A stretch of 9,713 nucleotides of DNA from Candidatus Moranbacteria bacterium GW2011_GWE2_36_40 (GCA_000991645.1 LBRX01000033.1:1-9713), one strand, 5' to 3'; numbered from the stretch's first letter, positions 1-5,577 are shown. Notes: generated by a model not told the origin, from the letters alone. Translations and numbers: made by a program.

Positions 1-87
1 TTTGCCGTGGGCCTAAACCCACTCGACTTGCATGCCTTATCCACGCCGCCAGCGTTCATCCTGAGCTAGGATCAAACTCTCAATAAA
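1..87 (-). rRNA. rrs: 16S ribosomal RNA, 5' end (partial)
   Basis: Read on the minus strand, positions 80 down to 1 begin AGAGTTTGATCCTAGCTCAG, the universal 16S start matching the 27F primer site, followed by a GATGAACGCTGGCGGCGTG block. Only about the first 87 nt of the gene are inside the window; the rest lies beyond position 1. The mature 5' end is put near 87 because the AGAGTTTGAT box normally begins about 8 nt into the molecule; the exact end is an estimate. The GATGAACGCTGGCGGCGTGGAT variant followed by AAGGCATGCAAGTCGA is typical of Patescibacteria (CPR), which is the best taxonomic clue in the window. Confidence 0.97.
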
Positions 88-436
88 TAGATTTAAACAG
101 AAGCGAACTTCTGCTCAATCAGGTAGCTTCTTTATCTAAAGAAAAGAAGCGAAAACTTATAAGCTCGAATAAACAACCAGAATCCAGTCACTCGAGAGTG
201 ACTGGATATCTTAAAGGACTAACCGCAAAAGATTGCGATCAGTTCTATTATTACATCTTTTTAAAGTTCTCTATTTTTTACTTTTCAGAGCTATACTCTG
301 AGAGTATAAAAAACACATCCTCACGCACATCTTTTGATATGCATCGGGATGTATTCTCTCGTCCCCGAAATTTTTAAATCTTTTCTATTTTGCGTTGATG
401 TTTCGTAATGAATTTAACATCGCTTTTCCTGATTGC
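88..436 (-). other. rRNA operon 5' leader with successive hairpins
   Basis: About 350 nt lie between the rRNA promoter and the mature 16S, with no credible reading frame. In the minus-strand transcript there is a chain of stems: 293-307 (ATACTCT/AGAGTAT), 218-243 (11 pairs including two G-U, 4-nt loop), 182-207 (12 perfect pairs of ATCCAGTCACTC with GAGTGACTGGAT), 126-150 (GCTTCTTT/AAAGAAGC) and 98-113 (CAGAAG, loop TTCG on the transcript, CTTCTG), the last ending about 10 nt before 16S. Long leaders usually carry antitermination signals and one arm of the RNase III processing stem. Two loose boxA-like stretches can be found, but neither is convincing. Whether any stem here pairs with a 3' trailer cannot be seen in this window. 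Confidence 0.7.
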
Positions 437-442
437 TTAAAC

Positions 443-471
443 AGTTTAGCAACATAAAAAAATCTTGTCAA
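443..471 (-). promoter_or_regulatory. rRNA operon promoter (sigma70-type)
   Basis: On the minus strand a perfect -35 TTGACA (466-471) is followed by a 17-nt spacer and a -10 TAAACT (443-448). The sequence upstream of the -35 is very A/T-rich, as expected of an UP element. Transcription would start near 436 and run into 16S. The consensus -35 and ideal spacing fit a strong stable-RNA promoter. Confidence 0.75.
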
Positions 472-600
472 GGCTTTTGCTAAAGAATATTTTTTCTTTT
501 GTTTTTAGCCTATTTTTTGCCCATTTTAAGGCAAATTGTGTAAAAATATTTTTTAACAAAAATGTTTGTAAACAATCTTCCAAAAAGACATTTTTGCGCA

Positions 601-636
601 AAAATAAAAAGCGAGAAACAAATTCTCACTTTTTTG
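601..636 (-). terminator. Rho-independent terminator after the 261-aa gene
   Basis: Arms 609-618 and 624-633 form a 10-pair stem in the minus-strand transcript (one pair is G-U) with a 5-nt loop, followed by a U-rich tail GCTTTTTATTTTT. The stem is A/T-rich, so it may be only moderately strong. It would separate the 261-aa gene from the rRNA promoter downstream on the same strand. The plus-strand reading is also followed by T residues, but no plus gene is seen here. Confidence 0.6.
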
Positions 637-685
637 AGCACTTCCTTTCTAAAACCACAAATCGCTTTATGAGTTTGGAAAGACT

Positions 686-719
686 GGGAATGCAATCGAC
701 GTTTGTCGAACGCATTCCC
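686..719. repeat. Two-tier inverted repeat beyond the 261-aa stop codon
   Basis: GGGAATGC (686-693) and GCATTCCC (712-719) are perfect complements. Nested inside are TCGAC (696-700) and GTCGA (705-709) around a GTTT loop, with a 2-nt internal loop on each side. It begins 16 nt past the stop of the 261-aa gene. It has no T-run on either strand, so it does not look like an ordinary terminator; an mRNA 3'-end stabiliser or a processing site is possible. Confidence 0.7.
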
Positions 720-735
720 GAAAACCAGCAATTTT

Positions 736-1521
736 TTACATAACTCTTCCATGCCCCTTATGAAGCTCGGCATAGAAGTTTCCATCTGTACAAGATATTG
801 CTTCGCAGGGATTCTGAATGTTGGAGTCTCTATAGGTACTGTCATGGCCTTTCCTATAGATGCATCCGATTGCCCCAGTGAAACAATCATGCTGTTGAAT
901 GGCAATCAATGCCTCGTCAATACCGAGACTTTTAAAATCAATTTCGTTTCCACATACGCATTTCATAATTTCTTTCTCCTTGTTTTTATAAACAACGATA
1001 TTTATGACTGGGTCGTCAGGATTATCATTGTTTATGCTGTTATATTTGTACTCGTACTCAACTATGCAATCTGGCACGATGCCAAAACTCTTTAGCTGAG
1101 CACCGATCTTTTCTGCGTGAGTTCTCACATTGGGGACAAAATGACTATTTTCCTCATTGTCGATCAGCTGTTCCAACTCGACAATCTTTTTTCCCACAAC
1201 AGCAAAGTATTTTACATTATGAATCCTGCATCCTGCATCCATATTGTAAAAACTTTCCCGACATGGCGTCATGGCAAGAAGATTTTTATCAATCCTCTTA
1301 AAGACGACTGAGTTAGGGGTCTGAACAAAGGATGCAAGTAAACACTCCCTTTCCCATGACTTGCCCGCGTCCAAGACTTCTGTGCTGAAAGAAAAATTTA
1401 CTTCTCTGGCAAACCTTTGCCTTGCTTCGTCCAGAGAATCCACTCTCTCCTGACGTAACAAAATTTCAGCCAAGTACCAGCATTCTTTTTTCAACATTTT
1501 TTCGAATTTTTTTCTTTCCAT
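736..1521 (-). CDS. Hypothetical Cys-rich protein, 261 aa
   Basis: I do not recognise this protein. It is 261 aa, with no signal peptide or membrane segment. The N-terminal 40 residues are charged and helical (two KK pairs, WYLAEILL, DEARQRFARE). The middle has hydrophobic strand-like stretches (KYFAVVGKKIVEL at 104-116, INIVVYKN at 173-180). There are 11 cysteines, clustered in the C-terminal third (C188, C190, C213, C220, C239, C244), with CVCGNEID at 188-195 recalling a metal- or zinc-binding knuckle; this role is inferred. The ATG at 1519-1521 follows an AAGGAG (1528-1533) with a 6-nt gap, a strong ribosome binding site that fixes the start. A hairpin (1536-1548) lies right against that site. 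A terminator-like stem follows at 601-636. The gene is probably co-transcribed with the 60-aa Cys protein upstream, because no clear promoter was found between them. Confidence 0.8.
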   Translation of the reverse strand: MERKKFEKMLKKECWYLAEILLRQERVDSLDEARQRFAREVNFSFSTEVLDAGKSWERECLLASFVQTPNSVVFKRIDKNLLAMTPCRESFYNMDAGCRIHNVKYFAVVGKKIVELEQLIDNEENSHFVPNVRTHAEKIGAQLKSFGIVPDCIVEYEYKYNSINNDNPDDPVINIVVYKNKEKEIMKCVCGNEIDFKSLGIDEALIAIQQHDCFTGAIGCIYRKGHDSTYRDSNIQNPCEAISCTDGNFYAELHKGHGRVM

Positions 1522-1868
1522 TTTGATCTCCTTTTGCTCGTCCCGAGCTGTTGGAATATTGTCTCCATCCTTTTTACCAGCTTCCCGCTGGACCCGGCAG
1601 AGTTTCGGGCTAATAACTATGAATTTTTTAATGAACTCCTCATCTCAAACCACAATTTTTTGAATTATGATTTCAGATCAGTGGAGAATTTTTGCATTGC
1701 AATATTCTCCCGTAACCTTTTAACCTAAAGAACTTTAGCAGGAACACCTTAAATCTTTATACTTTTAAAAAGTTTAAAGATAGTGTTTCTTTTCTTACCC
1801 TCAAATACCTGCCAGTATAAGGGACGGATTTATAGTCATTATCCGCAACTTTACATTTAATTTTAACT
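1522..1868 (-). other. Structured gene-free gap / leader before the 261-aa gene
   Basis: This 347-nt gap has no plausible coding sequence on either strand but several inverted repeats. In the minus-strand transcript these are, in order: CGGAT/ATCCG (1825-1845), a long imperfect stem at 1741-1789, CTAAAG/CTTTAG (about 1725-1738), GGAGAAT/ATTCTCC with an inner TTGC/GCAA (1683-1710), CCCG/CGGG (1593-1609), CCAGC/GCTGG (1577-1591) and GCTCG/CGAGC (1536-1548). The last ends directly at the ribosome binding site of the 261-aa gene. No known riboswitch core was recognised. A weak promoter-like TTGAGG, 16 nt, TATCTT pair can be drawn near 1780-1807. It may be a long structured 5' leader or hold a small RNA. 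Confidence 0.5.
1741..1789. repeat. Long imperfect inverted repeat
   Basis: Arms 1753-1766 and 1768-1781 complement each other over 14 positions with a single mismatch and almost no spacer. Outside them AACAC (1743-1747) pairs with GTGTT (1783-1787). The stem is A/T-rich and is not followed by a T-run on the minus strand. It sits midway between the 60-aa and 261-aa genes, so it could mark an RNA processing point or a weak attenuator. Confidence 0.65.
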
Positions 1869-2051
1869 TTACATTGCCTCTATCGCACCACAGTATTGAC
1901 AACGATAAAGGTTTGTTTGATATCTGCATGGATCTGGATTGCTATCGTCAGGATTAATTTTTTGTCCTTTTCTCCGATCATACATAATAAAACGATGATT
2001 TCCTCCCATACCCCTTTTGAAATCCCTATCTGGCGCATTTGGACATCCCAT
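1869..2051 (-). CDS. Small four-Cys protein, 60 aa, zinc-ribbon-like tail
   Basis: This 60-aa protein has cysteines at 3, 42, 51 and 54; the last two form a CQYCG knuckle three residues from a YR pair, as in treble-clef or zinc-ribbon proteins. It is otherwise polar and rich in Asp, Arg and Asn (MGCPNAPDRDF start; KINPDDSNPDPC before the third-last Cys), with no membrane segment. A zinc-binding role is inferred from the cysteines; no named family was recognised. Reality of the gene is supported by a consensus AAAGGAG (2059-2065) 7 nt before the ATG, by a very good promoter upstream (2132-2160) and by a hairpin directly against the ribosome binding site. The downstream 261-aa gene, also Cys-rich, may belong to the same transcript, though 347 nt separate them. 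Confidence 0.72.
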   Translation of the reverse strand: MGCPNAPDRDFKRGMGGNHRFIMYDRRKGQKINPDDSNPDPCRYQTNLYRCQYCGAIEAM

Positions 2052-2058
2052 CTTCTTG

Positions 2059-2101
2059 CTCCTTTCGCCCCTATGGGCTATGAAATTCCCTGCTGGCAGG
2101 G
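2059..2101 (-). promoter_or_regulatory. 5' leader hairpins and strong ribosome binding site of the 60-aa gene
   Basis: In the minus-strand transcript a 5-bp hairpin CCCTG/CAGGG (2088-2101, loop CCAG) is followed by GCCC/GGGC (2067-2078, 4-nt loop), then one nucleotide, then AAAGGAG (2059-2065). The second stem stops just short of the ribosome binding site. The same order, GC-rich hairpin then AAAAGGAG, occurs before the 261-aa gene at 1528-1548. It may keep the site single-stranded or stabilise the 5' end. Confidence 0.55.
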
Positions 2102-2131
2102 TTTGAAAATTAAAGAACTATACAACCGTAT

Positions 2132-2160
2132 ATCATACTCCTTTTTTGCCAAAATGTCAA
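2132..2160 (-). promoter_or_regulatory. Promoter of the 60-aa gene
   Basis: On the minus strand a perfect TTGACA (2155-2160) and TATGAT (2132-2137, 5 of 6 to consensus) are separated by exactly 17 nt. The expected start is near 2125, giving a leader of about 75 nt before the 60-aa gene. This is among the best promoters in the window. Confidence 0.75.
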
Positions 2161-2225
2161 TAGTTGGGCGGTTTTTGGCTTGGTTTAGGTGTATAATGAG
2201 TGTACAAATATCCATCCCAATAGTG

Positions 2226-2253
2226 TTGATTAAACCCACACACTTGCTATAAT
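2226..2253 (+). promoter_or_regulatory. dnaB promoter (extended -10)
   Basis: A perfect TATAAT at 2248-2253 is preceded by TGC (2245-2247), making an extended -10. TTGATT at 2226-2231 serves as a partial -35 with a 16-nt spacer. The start would be near 2260 and the dnaB leader about 130 nt. A second TATAAT at 2192-2197 has no recognisable -35 and is less likely. Confidence 0.65.
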
Positions 2254-2294
2254 GAACAAGACATAAGTAACATAGATCATTAGCAGTAAGATAA

Positions 2295-2349
2295 GTAGCA
2301 GGTCATAGGTCTTTGGTTTTTCCTTACAGCCTTAGACCAAAAACCAGAC
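2295..2349 (+). repeat. GTCATAG-type heptad run and hairpin in the dnaB leader
   Basis: Positions 2295-2322 read as four 7-nt units: GTAGCAG, GTCATAG, GTCTTTG, GTTTTTC. The ten bases GTCATAGGTC at 2302-2311 recur exactly at 9660-9669. Overlapping this, GTCT (2309-2312) plus GGTTTTT (2315-2321) can pair with AAAAACC plus AGAC (2339-2349), giving 11 pairs with a 2-nt bulge and a 17-nt loop. An alternative stem, GGTCT with AGACC (2308-2312 / 2334-2338), competes with it. Confidence 0.5.
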
Positions 2350-2390
2350 ATACTGCCAAAGACTTTTGTTTCTAATAAACTATTTCCCCT

Positions 2391-3785
2391 ATGGCAAAAG
2401 AATGGAAAGACTACAAACCAAAGCAGGCGCCGGCGCAAAATTATGATCCGATGCGCACACCACCACACAACAATGAGGCTGAAATGTCTATTTTGGGTTC
2501 TTTGATGTTGGAGAAAGATGCGGTAATCAAAATTGCTGACCTCTTGAAAGTTGGCGACTTCTACAAAGACATTCACAATCAGATTTATGAAGCGATGCTG
2601 GAATTGTATGAGCAAAGAGAACCTTTGGATGTTTTAAGTATTTCCAACAAGTTGGATGAAAAAAAACAACTTGAACAAATTGGAGGGTCTAGCTATTTGG
2701 CCTCACTCGTTGGAAGCGTTCCAAGTGCAGCACACATCGTGCATTACGCAAAAGTTGTTCAGAAAAAAGCACTGCTTCGAAGACTAATCAATGCCGCCAG
2801 CGAAATCATTGAAACTGGTTTTCGTGAAGGCGACGATGTTGAAAAGATCTTGGATGAAGCTGAACAAAAACTTTTTTCTGTTTCACAAAAATATATCAAA
2901 CAAGATTTCATGCCAATCAAATCAATTTTGGAATCTGCTTTCAACCGCATCGATGAACTACATCGAGATGGAAACAAGTTTCGTGGCATCCCAACCGGTT
3001 TTCCAGATTTGGATAATATTTTGGCAGGACTTCAAAAATCAGATCTTCTCATCTTGGCAGCCAGACCATCAGTTGGAAAAACCTCGCTCGCCCTTGATAT
3101 TGCTCGCCATGTGGCTGTCAGAGAAAATGCTGCAGTGGCAATGTTTTCTTTGGAAATGGGTGCTGATCAATTGGTTGACCGCATGTTGGCAGCTGAAGCC
3201 AATGTGGATTTGTGGCGCCTCAGGACAGGACGACTTCAAAGTGAAGGAGAAAATAATGACTTTCAAAGAATTGGTGAAGCCATGGGAATCTTGTCGGAAG
3301 CAAAACTTTTTATTGATGACACTGCATCCGCCAACATCATGAGCATGCGCACAATGGCGCGGCGCCTTCAAGCTGACAACAACCTTGGACTTATTATTAT
3401 CGACTACTTGCAGTTGATGGAAGGACGCGGCGGCGACAATCGCGTGCAGGAAATTTCTGAAATTTCCAGAGGACTGAAAAACTTGGCGCGTGAGCTCAAC
3501 ATTCCAATCATTGCACTTTCTCAGCTATCTCGTGCAGTTGAATCACGTTCTCCGCAAATTCCAAAACTTTCTGATCTTCGAGAATCTGGTTCGATTGAAC
3601 AGGACGCTGATGTGGTGCTCTTCCTCTATCGTGAAGACCGTGAAAAACCTGACACTCCAAACAAAGGTATTGTAAAAATTATCATCGCAAAACACAGAAA
3701 CGGTCCAGTCGGAGAAGTCAGTGCCTTCTTCCAAGAAAACAGCGCATCATTTAGATCATTAGAAAAAATACACCAACAGCAGTAG
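2391..3785 (+). CDS. dnaB: Replicative DNA helicase DnaB
   Basis: DnaB is the hexameric 5'-3' helicase that unwinds DNA at the replication fork and loads primase. The 464-aa length is normal for the family. The N-terminal domain (about 25-125) opens with PHNNEAEMSILGSLML. After a linker, the RecA-like ATPase domain carries Walker A ARPSVGKTS (224-232), MFSLEM (251-256), Walker B LIIIDYLQL (334-342, Asp338), SQLSRAVE (377-384), DLRESG (395-400) and the KHRNG arginine-finger motif (434-438). No intein is present. The ATG is chosen because homology runs nearly from residue 25 and no better start fits. There is no Shine-Dalgarno sequence before it (the stretch is ACTATTTCCCCT). It has its own extended -10 promoter at 2226-2253 and is followed by a heptad repeat array, then recR. 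Confidence 0.98.
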   Translation: MAKEWKDYKPKQAPAQNYDPMRTPPHNNEAEMSILGSLMLEKDAVIKIADLLKVGDFYKDIHNQIYEAMLELYEQREPLDVLSISNKLDEKKQLEQIGGSSYLASLVGSVPSAAHIVHYAKVVQKKALLRRLINAASEIIETGFREGDDVEKILDEAEQKLFSVSQKYIKQDFMPIKSILESAFNRIDELHRDGNKFRGIPTGFPDLDNILAGLQKSDLLILAARPSVGKTSLALDIARHVAVRENAAVAMFSLEMGADQLVDRMLAAEANVDLWRLRTGRLQSEGENNDFQRIGEAMGILSEAKLFIDDTASANIMSMRTMARRLQADNNLGLIIIDYLQLMEGRGGDNRVQEISEISRGLKNLARELNIPIIALSQLSRAVESRSPQIPKLSDLRESGSIEQDADVVLFLYREDREKPDTPNKGIVKIIIAKHRNGPVGEVSAFFQENSASFRSLEKIHQQQ

Positions 3786-3788
3786 CGC

Positions 3789-3904
3789 AATTTCGAATTT
3801 CCAATTTCGAATTTTGAATGAATTTCCAATGATTGAATTTTTAATGTTTCAAACATTATGTCATTCAGATTTAATTCGAAATTCAAAATTCAGACTTCGA
3901 AATT
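3789..3904. repeat. AATTTCG heptad array arranged as an inverted repeat
   Basis: Three nucleotides after the dnaB stop, 7-nt units follow in register: AATTTCG (3789), AATTTCC (3796), AATTTCG (3803), AATTTTG (3810), then less regular units to 3842. On the other side the complementary units run CGAAATT (3898), CAGACTT (3891), CAAAATT (3884), CGAAATT (3877), TTTAATT (3870). The centre is an odd palindrome, AATGTTT-C-AAACATT (3843-3857). GAATTTTGAAT (3809-3819) and ATTCAAAATTC (3881-3891) are perfect complements. No T-run marks it as a simple terminator, but a long hairpin at the end of dnaB mRNA is possible. Confidence 0.8.
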
Positions 3905-3942
3905 ATTAACCAAATAAAAAAACTAGACTAAATTTAACAAGT

Positions 3943-4533
3943 ATGTATCCTAAGGCTTTCCAGCGCTTGATAAAAAATTTGAGTTCCCTTCCCTCAGTTG
4001 GTCCAAAAATGGCTGAACGGTTGGTGTTGTTTTTATTCAAGCAAGATATTGAAAAAATACGCGACTTTGCAGAAAATCTTTTGGAAATCAAAAACATGAA
4101 AGTTTGCAAAAGATGTTTCAATATTGCCGAAAGCGAACTTTGCGAATATTGCAAAGATGAAAGACGCGATCAACATTCGATCTGCGTTGTCGAAGAACCG
4201 CTCGACATCATCTCACTTGAACGCACCAAGGCATATACTGGCTTATATCATGTTCTTGGCGGCGTTATTCAAGTTGGAGACTCTGGCGCAGAGCTCAAAA
4301 TTCCTGAACTTATTTCACGCATTGAAAACGAAAAAATTACCGAGGTTATTTTGGCAACTAACCCAACTACCGAGGGAGATGCAACTGCACTTTATCTCAA
4401 AAGAAAAATACAAACTCTTGAAGGTGTTAAAATCACCCGCCTTGGACGCGGTCTTTCAACTGGAGCCGATTTGGAATATGCCGACGAACTAACACTTTCG
4501 GAAGCATTGACAAATCGCAAGGAATTGCTATGA
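3943..4533 (+). CDS. recR: Recombination protein RecR
   Basis: RecR, with RecO and RecF, loads RecA on gapped single-stranded DNA during recombinational repair. The 196-aa length matches the family. It has the N-terminal helix-hairpin-helix LSSLPSVGPKMAERL (13-27), a four-Cys zinc finger (C55, C58, C67, C70), the Toprim domain starting at SICVVEEPLDI (79-89), the YHVLGG loop (102-107), ATNPTTEGDATALY (138-151) and the C-terminal GADLEYADELTLSEAL (174-189). All key residues are present. The start fits the usual RecR N-terminus, although no Shine-Dalgarno sequence precedes it. It lies 157 nt after dnaB, with the heptad array filling most of that gap; no good promoter of its own was found, so it may be read through from dnaB. 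Confidence 0.98.
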   Translation: MYPKAFQRLIKNLSSLPSVGPKMAERLVLFLFKQDIEKIRDFAENLLEIKNMKVCKRCFNIAESELCEYCKDERRDQHSICVVEEPLDIISLERTKAYTGLYHVLGGVIQVGDSGAELKIPELISRIENEKITEVILATNPTTEGDATALYLKRKIQTLEGVKITRLGRGLSTGADLEYADELTLSEALTNRKELL

Positions 4534-4537
4534 TTTG

Positions 4538-4551
4538 AAATCAATTGATTT
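4538..4551. repeat. 14-bp perfect palindrome after recR
   Basis: AAATCAATTGATTT is a perfect two-fold palindrome starting 4 nt after the recR stop codon. It could be an operator-like site or a weak stem. It lies upstream of the putative promoter of the FabZ-like gene. Confidence 0.45.
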
Positions 4552-4565
4552 TATATAGAAGCAAG

Positions 4566-4593
4566 TTAAACAGTTCTTTTTCATTAATATAAA
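4566..4593 (+). promoter_or_regulatory. Putative promoter of the FabZ-like unit
   Basis: TTAAAC (4566-4571) and TATAAA (4588-4593, 5 of 6) are 16 nt apart. Transcription would start near 4600, leaving a very short leader holding only the ribosome binding site. The -35 is weak, so this is tentative. Confidence 0.35.
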
Positions 4594-4614
4594 ATTTCCA
4601 ACAGGGAGGATAAC

Positions 4615-5094
4615 ATGACCGATTCTCAAATCAGGCTTGGACGCAAAGAAATCAAGAAGCTTTTGCCTCACCGTTTTTGGATGCTTTTCATTTCGAGTGC
4701 TATTTATGAAGAAGGCTCGAATGAAATAATCGCATACAAAAGAGTATCTTGGTGGTGCGATTTCCCTTTTCTTCTTGGACATTTTTTTGCTAAAATTTTT
4801 TATCCAGGCGTTTGCCAATATGAATGCTTCAATCAAGCAGCTGCACTTTTGGTTAAACTTATGAATCCAGATTCTGTTAATGGTTTACCAAAAGTTGTAG
4901 GCTACGAAGAAATCAGACATGTTTCCTCAATAACAGTTGGGGATTTACTTGAAATTCATGTACGATTAGATAGAGCAAGAAGTGGTGTATATTTTTTTTC
5001 CGGAAATATATCCAAAAGGGATGCCCGAGGACTCCTATGCGCAGTTGAAATAAACAAAATGAAAGGTGTTGCTGACGCTCCAAAATTAAAATAA
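4615..5094 (+). CDS. FabZ-like 3-hydroxyacyl-[ACP] dehydratase, hotdog fold
   Basis: FabZ enzymes remove water from 3-hydroxyacyl-ACP to give trans-2-enoyl-ACP in type II fatty acid synthesis. This 159-aa protein shows the family layout: LLPHRFWMLF (16-25, compare the usual ILPHRYPFLL), a strand pair, then GHFFAKIFYPGVCQYECFNQ (55-74), the counterpart of GHFPxxPVMPGVLIIEAMAQ. The catalytic pair is present as His56 and Glu70, with the canonical 14-residue spacing. The double Trp (SWWCDFPF, 45-52) and the Cys before Glu70 are unusual. AGGGAGG (4603-4609) lies 5 nt before the ATG and fixes the start. The next gene begins 16 nt later with its own ribosome binding site, so the two are surely co-transcribed. 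No other fatty acid gene is in the window; CPR bacteria mostly lack this pathway, so the true substrate is uncertain. Confidence 0.82.
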   Translation: MTDSQIRLGRKEIKKLLPHRFWMLFISSAIYEEGSNEIIAYKRVSWWCDFPFLLGHFFAKIFYPGVCQYECFNQAAALLVKLMNPDSVNGLPKVVGYEEIRHVSSITVGDLLEIHVRLDRARSGVYFFSGNISKRDARGLLCAVEINKMKGVADAPKLK

Positions 5095-5110
5095 CCAAAG
5101 GAGATTTGCC

Positions 5111-5485
5111 ATGAGAGAATCATTAACAATTTTGATTGGAAATCCTGAAAATGCAACGCATCGCATCGTAACCAGCCAGACTTCAGCAAAAACGCCTGAA
5201 GGAAAAATTCTTTGTCCGCGATTTGAAATTTTTGCTGATACAGATGTACATGGCGAAATAGGCACTGTAACTGTAAAATCAGTTGGATTATCGGCTGGAG
5301 AAGAGTTACTCATAATGGAAGGCCTGGCAAAATACAACGGAACAACTGGTGCATCCGCCAGAAAATACCTTTCAGAAAAGAATTATCTTAAAGACACAGG
5401 AGCCAAAAGTAAAGGCTTTAAATCAATGGCTGTATGCGACTTGTCGGCCATCAAGACAGCATTAGGAGTTGAAGAAATCAGATGA
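5111..5485 (+). CDS. Hypothetical protein, 124 aa, partner of the FabZ-like gene
   Basis: I do not recognise this protein. It is 124 aa, soluble, with no signal peptide or membrane segment. The first half looks strand-rich (SLTILIGN, HRIVTSQT, ILCPRFEIFADTD, GTVTVKSVGL) and the second half helical and basic (ASARKYLSEKNYLKDTGAKSKGFK), ending SAIKTALGVEEIR. A nucleic-acid or ligand-binding role cannot be inferred safely. It begins 16 nt after the FabZ-like stop, preceded by AAAGGAG (5097-5103) with a 7-nt gap, and ends 12 nt before a strong terminator, so the two genes form a compact unit. The strong ribosome binding site and the two-gene unit argue that it is real. Confidence 0.75.
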   Translation: MRESLTILIGNPENATHRIVTSQTSAKTPEGKILCPRFEIFADTDVHGEIGTVTVKSVGLSAGEELLIMEGLAKYNGTTGASARKYLSEKNYLKDTGAKSKGFKSMAVCDLSAIKTALGVEEIR

Positions 5486-5490
5486 CCACA

Positions 5491-5523
5491 AAAAAATCCC
5501 CACGGACTCCGCGGGGCTTTTTC
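5491..5523. terminator. Bidirectional Rho-independent terminator
   Basis: CCCC-A-CGG (5498-5505), loop ACT, CCG-C-GGGG (5509-5516) forms a GC-rich stem with one mismatch. It is flanked by AAAAAAA on the left (5490-5496) and CTTTTTC on the right (5517-5523). It therefore ends the 124-aa unit on the plus strand and, with an even longer T-run, the rplU unit on the minus strand. This is the classic arrangement between convergent genes. Confidence 0.9.
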
Positions 5524-5542
5524 ATATTCAAAGTGTATTTTG

Positions 5543-5577
5543 TTGTAGGTTGAAAGTTGTTTGTTGTATGTTACATG
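5543..5577. repeat. TTGTATG heptad array
   Basis: Five 7-nt units lie in perfect register: TTGTAGG, TTGAAAG, TTGTTTG, TTGTATG, TTACATG. The array ends one base short of the rplU stop codon (5579-5581), so it lies in the rplU 3' untranslated region. The same unit makes up the array inside mnmA at 8627-8661, also five units long. Confidence 0.8.

Noticed and set aside
211..275. boxA-like antitermination sequences in the rRNA leader
   Set aside because: GTCCTTTAA and GAACTTTAA on the minus strand each match only part of GCTCTTTAA, which is expected often in DNA this rich in A/T; no boxB follows clearly.
465..743. Plus-strand open frame of 92 codons in the rRNA promoter region
   Set aside because: It runs through the rRNA promoter and the terminator stem, is dominated by Phe and Lys from A/T-rich DNA, and has no ribosome binding site.
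510..905. Minus-strand open frame overlapping the 3' end of the 261-aa gene
   Set aside because: It is in another frame of the same strand over the 261-aa gene, has no ribosome binding site, and runs into the terminator.
1577..1609. Resemblance to an HDV-like or other self-cleaving ribozyme core
   Set aside because: A CCAGC/GCTGG stem and nearby G-rich stems look suggestive, but the required double-pseudoknot pairings could not be drawn.
2192..2197. Second TATAAT upstream of dnaB
   Set aside because: No -35 element lies 16-18 nt upstream, and the extended -10 promoter at 2248-2253 is much better placed.
1896..2252. Plus-strand open frame of 118 codons opposite the 60-aa gene
   Set aside because: It covers the minus-strand 60-aa gene, its leader and its promoter; no ribosome binding site, and the minus-strand signals are far better.
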